This document shows, one piece after another, positions 58,799-64,000 of a DNA stretch of 64,000 nucleotides (its first letter is position 1; each line of letters begins with the position of its first letter). The position numbers and the translations under genes are program-made. This stretch comes from Nitrospirota bacterium (GTDB taxonomy: Bacteria > Nitrospirota > Thermodesulfovibrionia > SZUA-242): assembly GCA_016212095.1 (NCBI GenBank), contig JACRHH010000001.1, positions 1 through 64,000 on the forward strand, given 5' to 3'. The notes under the pieces are model-generated. The model was given only the letters and a program-made list of their open reading frames with translations, searched no databases and was not told where the DNA came from.

Positions 58799-59677
58799 TC
58801 ACCCGCCCATCCCCCAGCCCGCCACTACCTCGTTGAAATCCTGGTGCGTCTCTTCGACAATCGTGTCGAGGTCGTCGGACGTTCTTCCGAAACAGCCCCA
58901 GACATCGTCCGGAATCTGTTCGGACGCCTCCCCGATGCCGAATCCGATGCCGGAATGCTTGGCCACCATATTGCCCGCGAACACCGCCGCCACAAGCCGC
59001 TTGTCGCAGGCGGAAGAATCTCCGGTCGCGGCATCGCACGGATTGTGATGAAAACGTATTGCCTCGGCGTATTTCGTGGGGAAGTGCCACTTGTCGGCAA
59101 GATACGCGCCAACTTCGGCGTGCGTGAAGCCAAGTTCATCAATTTCGGCTGCGGAAAGCGACACCGACGATTCCGACGCCATGCGTTTCCGGATCTTCCT
59201 CTGCGCTTCCGGCAGATTCTGGGCGATAACAACCTGTCCGATGTCGTGGACAATGCCGCAGATGAACGCCTCCTCCCTCAGAATCTTTTCCTTCTTGCCT
59301 ACAAGTATCTTTGCCGCTATGGCGCATCCGAGGCTGTGATTCCATAGCCTCCCCACATCGAGCAGGTCTTCCGGAATCCGGCTGAACACCTTGCCCATGG
59401 ACAGCGTTACCGCGATGTTGCGAACAGTGTCGAAGCCGAGCACCGAAACGGCGCGGGTTACGGTGTCAACATTGTACGACAGCCCGTAATAGCTTGAGTT
59501 GGCGATCTTCAGAAGCTTGACCGTGAGCGAGGCGTCCTTTTCTATAATGCCGCCTATTTCGTCGATGCTTACGGACGATTCCTTGAGCGCCCGGTTTACC
59601 TGAAGCACAACCGATGGCAGCGGCGGAAGATCCCTCACCTTGCTAAGCATTTTCTCGATCGTACCGGAGGGGATCAT
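58799..59677 (-). CDS. HDOD domain protein
   Basis: A 292-residue soluble protein. The HDOD core includes LPPLPSVVLQVNRALKESSV, DASLTVKLLKIANSSYYGLS and VTRAVSVLGFDTVRNIAVTL, followed by a His-containing HSLGCAIAAKILVG region. HDOD proteins are HD-GYP-like domains usually without catalytic activity and regulate signalling in concert with two-component and cyclic-di-GMP systems. Start overlaps the upstream receiver gene as ATGA, so the two are co-translated; it closes the operon 64000-58799. Confidence 0.92.
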   Translation of the reverse strand: MIPSGTIEKMLSKVRDLPPLPSVVLQVNRALKESSVSIDEIGGIIEKDASLTVKLLKIANSSYYGLSYNVDTVTRAVSVLGFDTVRNIAVTLSMGKVFSRIPEDLLDVGRLWNHSLGCAIAAKILVGKKEKILREEAFICGIVHDIGQVVIAQNLPEAQRKIRKRMASESSVSLSAAEIDELGFTHAEVGAYLADKWHFPTKYAEAIRFHHNPCDAATGDSSACDKRLVAAVFAGNMVAKHSGIGFGIGEASEQIPDDVWGCFGRTSDDLDTIVEETHQDFNEVVAGWGMGG

Positions 59678-60240
59678 TGTTGCGGCCTCCTGCCTGTTTC
59701 GAATCCGGTCATAAGACTGTAAATGTCATCATCGTCGATTTCCGGAATGATCATATGCCCTTCCGCGTCGCGTTCGAGGCTGGTAATGCCGGGATGCTTC
59801 GATTCGATACGTTCCAGACTAATCTTCTGGCGCTGCACCAGATCGAGCAGCCGCCTGTTCTGCTCCTGAAGGTTGTACTTTTCCAGCGCGCCACGGATGA
59901 CCAGGCTCAGCTCGACATCGTCCCACGGCTTTGTGAGAAACCTGTAAATCTCGCCGCTGTTTATCGCCCGCATCGCCGATTCCACGTTCGCCTGTCCGGT
60001 CAGGATTATGCGTATGGTGTCCGGGTATTCGGAGCGCACGAACGACAGAAACTCCGAGCCGTTCATTCCCGGCATCATTTCGTCGGAAATAACAACCTTG
60101 AATCGCCTGTTTTTGAGAAGGTCAAGCCCTTCCTCGCCGCTTCCGGCAGTGACAATCTCGAACTTCTCGTCCATAAGCGCCCGCCGGATGGCGGAAAGCA
60201 CGCCCAGTTCGTCGTCCACGATTAAAACAGCATCAGCCAT
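59674..60240 (-). CDS. Response regulator, receiver with C-terminal coiled coil
   Basis: A 188-residue protein; start 60240 (MADAVLIVDDELG) has a perfect GGAGGTGG site. The receiver has its acceptor Asp in VVISDEMMPGMNG and the lysine in RFLTKPWDD, a pattern (TKPW) typical of RpfG-type receivers. After about residue 125 a helix (LQEQNRRLLDLVQRQKISLE) and an acidic tail follow; no output domain is fused. Its receiver is closely similar to that of the GspE fusion encoded just upstream. Confidence 0.9.
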   Translation of the reverse strand: MADAVLIVDDELGVLSAIRRALMDEKFEIVTAGSGEEGLDLLKNRRFKVVISDEMMPGMNGSEFLSFVRSEYPDTIRIILTGQANVESAMRAINSGEIYRFLTKPWDDVELSLVIRGALEKYNLQEQNRRLLDLVQRQKISLERIESKHPGITSLERDAEGHMIIPEIDDDDIYSLMTGFETGRRPQQ

Positions 60241-60256
60241 ATGTTCCACCTCCGGC

Positions 60257-62713
60257 TCAATCGGTCTCGACCTCAAGAGCCCCTTTAATCGTCCCGCAAA
60301 ACGGGCAGTTTGTCCATTCCTCGTCCAGCAAAACCATGCATCTGCGGCAATAGTTGCGCTTGAACTCGCCGCAGAACGGGCAGAACAGGAATTTTGCGTC
60401 AACCATTCTGTCGCACCTGTCGCACTTGCGCTCGTGCCGCGTCTGCGCGCCGATCACGCGCACAAGCTCGTCTAGCGTGGTCATGCCAAGACGCACCTTT
60501 TCAAGCCCGTCCTCGATAAGCGTCTTCATGCCTCCGGCGCGAGCCATGTCCACAAGTTTGGCCTCCCGGTAGTCGCCGCTAATGAAATGCCTGAAATCCT
60601 CGTTCATCAGGAAGATCTCGAAGATTCCAAGCCGCCCCTGATAGCCCGTGCCTCCGCACCTGTCGCAGCCGCGCCCGGTGTAGACGGTATTGCCGAGCAC
60701 TTCAGGCCGCACGTTCAAAAGTTCAAGAATATCCGGATCGGGCGTAGTCTCCTCGCGGCAGTAGCGGCAGATCTTCCTCACAAGCCGCTGGGCAAGCACG
60801 CCCTCAAGCGCCGAGGCAATGAGATACGGCTCAACGCCCATGTTCATGAGCCGCGTGACCGAGGCAATGGCGCTGTTGGTGTGCAGCGTGGTGAGCACCA
60901 CATGGCCGGTGAGCGCCGCCTTGAACGACACGTCGGCGGTTTCAGGGTCGCGTATTTCGCCAACCAGTATCACGTCCGGATCCTGCCGGAGCGTTGAGCG
61001 AAGCACCGACGCGAACGACAGCCCGATCTTGGTCTGCACAAAGACCTGATTGGCGTCGTCCAGGTGGTATTCAACTGGGTCTTCGATCGTCTCGAAGTTT
61101 TTCGTGCTCTGGAGCATCTCGTTAAGGATCGAGTAGAGCATCGTTGTCTTGCCGCTTCCGGTTGGGCCGGTTGCAACGATTATTCCCTGCGGCTTTTTAA
61201 TCAGTTTGGCGATGATCTTCTTGTCCACAGGAAGCACGCCAAGCTCGTCAAGCTGCCTTATAGCCGCGCTTTTGTCCAGAATACGCAGAACGATCTTTTC
61301 TCCGGTTATTGTGGGCATCGTCGAGACGCGAATGTCCACCATGCCGGTTCCGGCTTTAACCGTGATTCTTCCGTCCTGCGGCTTTCGGCGTTCGGCTATG
61401 TCCATCTTGGCTAGAATCTTTATGCGCGAGATGGCGGCGGAATGGAGCTCGGCTGGGATTTTTATCTTGCTGTGCAGAAGGCCGTCTATCCGGTAGCGTA
61501 TGACCGTGTATTTGGTCTTCGGTTCGATATGCACGTCGCTTGCCCGGTAGCGCACCGCTTCCGAGATGATCGCGTTTACAATGCGGACAATCGGCGGAAC
61601 GTCGGACGACGACAGGAGTTCCTCGACATCGACGTCGTCTTCCTCCTCTATCACGATGTCGATTTCATCCATCGGCTCGTTTTCGAAGATCGACTCCGGT
61701 TCTTCCTCGGCCTCCTTTTTGCCGTCGCCGTAAACCTGGGCAAGCCGGGCCATTATTTCGGAGCTTCCGGCAATCACCGGAATCACGCGGAAACCGGTCA
61801 TCATCTGGATGTTGTCGCACTTGATGATGTCCGACGGATCGGCCATGGCTATCGTTATCTGGCGTCCGTCGAACTTGATCGGCATCAGCCGGTTCCGTTC
61901 GCATATGTCGCGCGGCAGAAACCGGACAACCGCAGCCGTGATGCCGACCTCGCGGAGATCGATATGCGGCACGTTCAGGCTTTTCTGAAGCGTTTTCACA
62001 ATCGTCTGCTCAGTGGCCAGACCCAGCCGCGCAAGGGTTTCGCTAAGGAATTCATCCTTCTGCCGCTCTTTTTCGGCCCGTTTCAAGGCCGCGTCGTCGA
62101 GCACGCCGGCCTTCACCAGAATGCTTCCCATCATTCCGCGGTTTTCGTTGAAGAGCGCCGAATAGCCCTTTATCTTCTGCTCCTGCTTTTTGGTTATCTC
62201 GCGGAGCTTCCGGTTTTCATGCATAAGCGCATACTGCTGAAGCGCGAGGCTCACCGTGAGGCGCAGGTCTTCGTCGTTCCAGGGCTTCGTGATGAACTTG
62301 TAGACAGCGCCCTCGTTCACAGCGCCCATTATCGACTGCACGTCGGCGTAGCCGGTGAGCATTATCCGGATGGTTTCCGGCCAGCGTTCCTTCACATGGC
62401 GCAGGAACTCCGCGCCTGTCATGCCGGGCATCCGGTGATCGGATATAACCAGATGAATCCTTTTGGCGCTCATGATTTCGAGTGCCTCGTTGCCGGTGGC
62501 TGCGGTCAGAATCTCGTAGTTTTCGTCGAGGAATATGCGCGCAAGCGCCTTCAGGATGCGTTCCTCGTCATCGACGAAAAGAATCGTGTAGCGGCTTGGC
62601 TGGGCATCGGATAAATCCGATGCGACAGCGGCGCCGGATGAATCCGGCGTTAAAGTATCGTCCTGTCTGCCTGCTTCCGGCGACGACTTGAACAGTTCAG
62701 CGTAGCGCGACAT
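60257..62713 (-). CDS. Receiver-GspE/PilB ATPase fusion with C-terminal zinc ribbons
   Basis: An 818-residue cytoplasmic protein. Residues 40-160 are a receiver (ILFVDDEERILKA; acceptor in LVISDHRMPGMTG; TKPW near residue 140). A coiled linker and an MshEN/GspE_N region follow (DDAALKRAEKER ... LNVPHIDLREVG). The secretion ATPase spans about residues 360-690, with Walker A GPTGSGKTTMLYSIL, Walker B DPDVILVGEIRDPET and the CRYC...CDRC zinc motif of GspE/PilB. The last 60 residues hold two more CxxC pairs (CDRCDR ... CPFCGEF ... CRRCM ... CPFCG). It could drive a type IV pilus or secretion machine under phosphorelay control; no pilin or secretin gene is nearby. Confidence 0.92.
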   Translation of the reverse strand: MSRYAELFKSSPEAGRQDDTLTPDSSGAAVASDLSDAQPSRYTILFVDDEERILKALARIFLDENYEILTAATGNEALEIMSAKRIHLVISDHRMPGMTGAEFLRHVKERWPETIRIMLTGYADVQSIMGAVNEGAVYKFITKPWNDEDLRLTVSLALQQYALMHENRKLREITKKQEQKIKGYSALFNENRGMMGSILVKAGVLDDAALKRAEKERQKDEFLSETLARLGLATEQTIVKTLQKSLNVPHIDLREVGITAAVVRFLPRDICERNRLMPIKFDGRQITIAMADPSDIIKCDNIQMMTGFRVIPVIAGSSEIMARLAQVYGDGKKEAEEEPESIFENEPMDEIDIVIEEEDDVDVEELLSSSDVPPIVRIVNAIISEAVRYRASDVHIEPKTKYTVIRYRIDGLLHSKIKIPAELHSAAISRIKILAKMDIAERRKPQDGRITVKAGTGMVDIRVSTMPTITGEKIVLRILDKSAAIRQLDELGVLPVDKKIIAKLIKKPQGIIVATGPTGSGKTTMLYSILNEMLQSTKNFETIEDPVEYHLDDANQVFVQTKIGLSFASVLRSTLRQDPDVILVGEIRDPETADVSFKAALTGHVVLTTLHTNSAIASVTRLMNMGVEPYLIASALEGVLAQRLVRKICRYCREETTPDPDILELLNVRPEVLGNTVYTGRGCDRCGGTGYQGRLGIFEIFLMNEDFRHFISGDYREAKLVDMARAGGMKTLIEDGLEKVRLGMTTLDELVRVIGAQTRHERKCDRCDRMVDAKFLFCPFCGEFKRNYCRRCMVLLDEEWTNCPFCGTIKGALEVETD

Positions 62714-62716
62714 CGG

Positions 62717-63994
62717 CTAGCTCTTCGACACTGAGGCCGGAAGCCGTATCGTGAATGTTGTTCCCATGCCCGGTTCGCTATCCACGCCGATTTCACCGCC
62801 GTAGCGGTTAATCACATCATACGCCACCGCAAGCCCCATGCCTGTCCCAGCGCCAACATCCTTGGTTGTGAAGAACGGGTCAAAGACTCGCGCGATAATG
62901 GACGGCGGAATGCCCGGCCCGTTGTCGGTAATGGTGATAACAATGCGGCCATCGCCATCTTCCGCCGTATTGACAACCAGTTTGAGTCCGGCTCCGCGCG
63001 CTTGGGCCGCGTTCAGGATTATGTTCAGGAAAACCTGACAGAGAAGCGCCGGGTTGCACCGGAAGCCGTGAACGGCTCCGTACTGCCTCACTATCTCGGC
63101 GTCTGGCGGTATTTCATGCGCCAGAACGTTCAACGTCCGGTCTATTTCGGCGTTCAGATCGATCGAGATCTCCTCTCCGTCGTCTATATGGGAAAATCCC
63201 TTGAGGTCTGAAACAATTTTTTTCACCCTCTCCGCGCCTTCGAGGCTTTGGTGAACAAGGTCGTCGATGTCTGCAAAGATATGCTCGATCTTGAGCGAGT
63301 GCCACCGTTTCTCGATGTATTCCCGTTCCGCCCCCGAAGGCCCGTGCGAAGACAGGTCTCGGTATGAGCTCAGCATCTCCCTCATTTTCCCGGCATAGCG
63401 CCCCAGCGTGTTGATATTGCTGGTAATAAATCCCATCGGGTTGTTGATCTCGTGCGCCACGCCAGCGGCAAGCTGGCCGATGGACGCCATCTTTTCCTGC
63501 TGCAAGAGGCGCGTATGCGCAAGTTCAAGCTCCCTTGTGCGATCCTCCACCATGCGTTCGAGTGTTCCGGCCAACTCCCGGTATTTCGACTCGGAAACCG
63601 CAAGCCGCCTGTTAGTCTCGATCAGTTCAGTGTACGACTGCCGCACCACCGATGTGTGCAGGTCTGTTGTGAGCACTCGCTTCATGTTGCTTGAGATGAT
63701 TACCGTCAGAGCGGCATGAATGATCCCGACGGTATCGCGAAGCCGTTCGGCGTCCTCCGCGTCGCCGCGCGCGATTATCGCCCCGGCGGGTTCGCCCTCA
63801 AGCAGGATCTCGTGCCGTTCGGTTATGAAATCTATCTCCGGAGACTTGCCGGACGACGCTATCACGTTGCCGTCGGCGTCGATCACCGAAAGCAGAATGT
63901 TGCCGTGCGCGGCGGCGCGTTCAAGAAGCGGCAGTATCTCATCGCGCCTGATGACGTCGCCAAGCTTCTTGTCGGCGCCGAAGACGTGTTCCAT
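62717..63994 (-). CDS. Soluble sensor histidine kinase (possibly incomplete at right edge)
   Basis: At least 425 residues. It may start at ATG 63994, but the window ends 6 bp upstream, so the ribosome-binding site cannot be seen and the gene could extend further. The N-terminal part resembles a small sensor domain (ILLSVIDADGNVIASSGKSP). A coiled coil leads to the phosphoacceptor His (QLAAGVAHEINNPMGFITSN) and the ATP domain (IILNAAQARG, DNGPGIPP, GTGMGLAVAYDVI). No membrane helix is seen. It probably phosphorylates the receivers of the GspE fusion and the stand-alone regulator. Confidence 0.88.
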   Translation of the reverse strand: MEHVFGADKKLGDVIRRDEILPLLERAAAHGNILLSVIDADGNVIASSGKSPEIDFITERHEILLEGEPAGAIIARGDAEDAERLRDTVGIIHAALTVIISSNMKRVLTTDLHTSVVRQSYTELIETNRRLAVSESKYRELAGTLERMVEDRTRELELAHTRLLQQEKMASIGQLAAGVAHEINNPMGFITSNINTLGRYAGKMREMLSSYRDLSSHGPSGAEREYIEKRWHSLKIEHIFADIDDLVHQSLEGAERVKKIVSDLKGFSHIDDGEEISIDLNAEIDRTLNVLAHEIPPDAEIVRQYGAVHGFRCNPALLCQVFLNIILNAAQARGAGLKLVVNTAEDGDGRIVITITDNGPGIPPSIIARVFDPFFTTKDVGAGTGMGLAVAYDVINRYGGEIGVDSEPGMGTTFTIRLPASVSKS

Positions 63995-64000
63995 GTCGTC

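Overview
The window reads as chromosomal DNA of a Gram-negative (diderm), free-living bacterium of deltaproteobacterial or Nitrospirota-like character. The evidence is a Wza-type outer-membrane exporter, beta-barrel proteins, Lol lipoprotein-release genes, sigma-54 two-component proteins, HDOD and GspE-type signalling genes and an XrtA-type exopolysaccharide locus. Species cannot be settled from the sequence. Most genes are GC-rich; a few patches (about 250-500, 44900-45990, 57640-57730) are visibly AT-richer and coincide with remnants, small hypothetical genes or toxin-antitoxin (TA) modules.

Layout. 1-565: a graveyard of TA pieces (partial DUF4160 gene, DUF4415-type antitoxin tail, ParD tail, ParE head). 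The ParE head is fused in frame to a 5-oxoprolinase/hydantoinase (564-4478). 4511-5452: a c-type cytochrome and an outer-membrane barrel. 5552-26025 (minus strand): one tightly packed operon of 16 genes, with spacing of at most about 65 bp and many ATGA overlaps. It is transcribed from prsT down to asnB and encodes synthesis, flipping, chain-length control, export and modification of an exopolysaccharide of the exosortase-A (XrtA) type. No exosortase and no PEP-CTERM substrate is in the window. 26288-32264 (minus): a TauE/SafE transporter with two small companion proteins and a universal stress protein, then a histidine kinase, an NtrC-type regulator and a second stress-type protein. The intergenic region 32265-32676 carries a sigma-54-like site with upstream dyads facing this operon and a sigma-70 promoter facing a large, repeat-rich response regulator (32677-35034). 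35131-38605: valS and nadC. 38535-39353: a hicAB module bracketed by the nadC 3' end and a second, diverged copy of that end. 39495-44532: secreted proteins, a Uma2 protein, a TlpA-like thioredoxin, hrpB and a DUF1640 gene. 44533-45987: an accessory patch with an ATPase pseudogene, inverted repeats and a DUF2059 protein. 45988-51769 (minus): tRNA-Val, thrS, rpmI, rplT, pheS and pheT, without infC and with shortened ThrS and PheT. 51851-58782: a DUF4143 ATPase, lysS, a DUF4160/DUF2442 pair, the lol genes, a DUF1640 gene inserted between two identical 99-bp copies of the lolD 3' end, and an AbrB/PIN TA pair. 58799-64000 (minus): an operon with a sensor kinase, a receiver-GspE-zinc-ribbon fusion, a stand-alone receiver and an HDOD protein.

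The observations most worth following are: (1) two separate cases where a small gene module sits directly behind a housekeeping gene and is followed by a duplicate of that gene's 3' end (nadC/hicAB and lolD/DUF1640); (2) the REC-GspE-double zinc ribbon ATPase in an HDOD/REC/kinase operon; (3) the sigma-54 architecture of the TauE/stress operon; (4) in-frame repeats of exactly 27 bp inside two unrelated enzymes; and (5) domain loss in PheT and ThrS together with absence of infC from its usual place.
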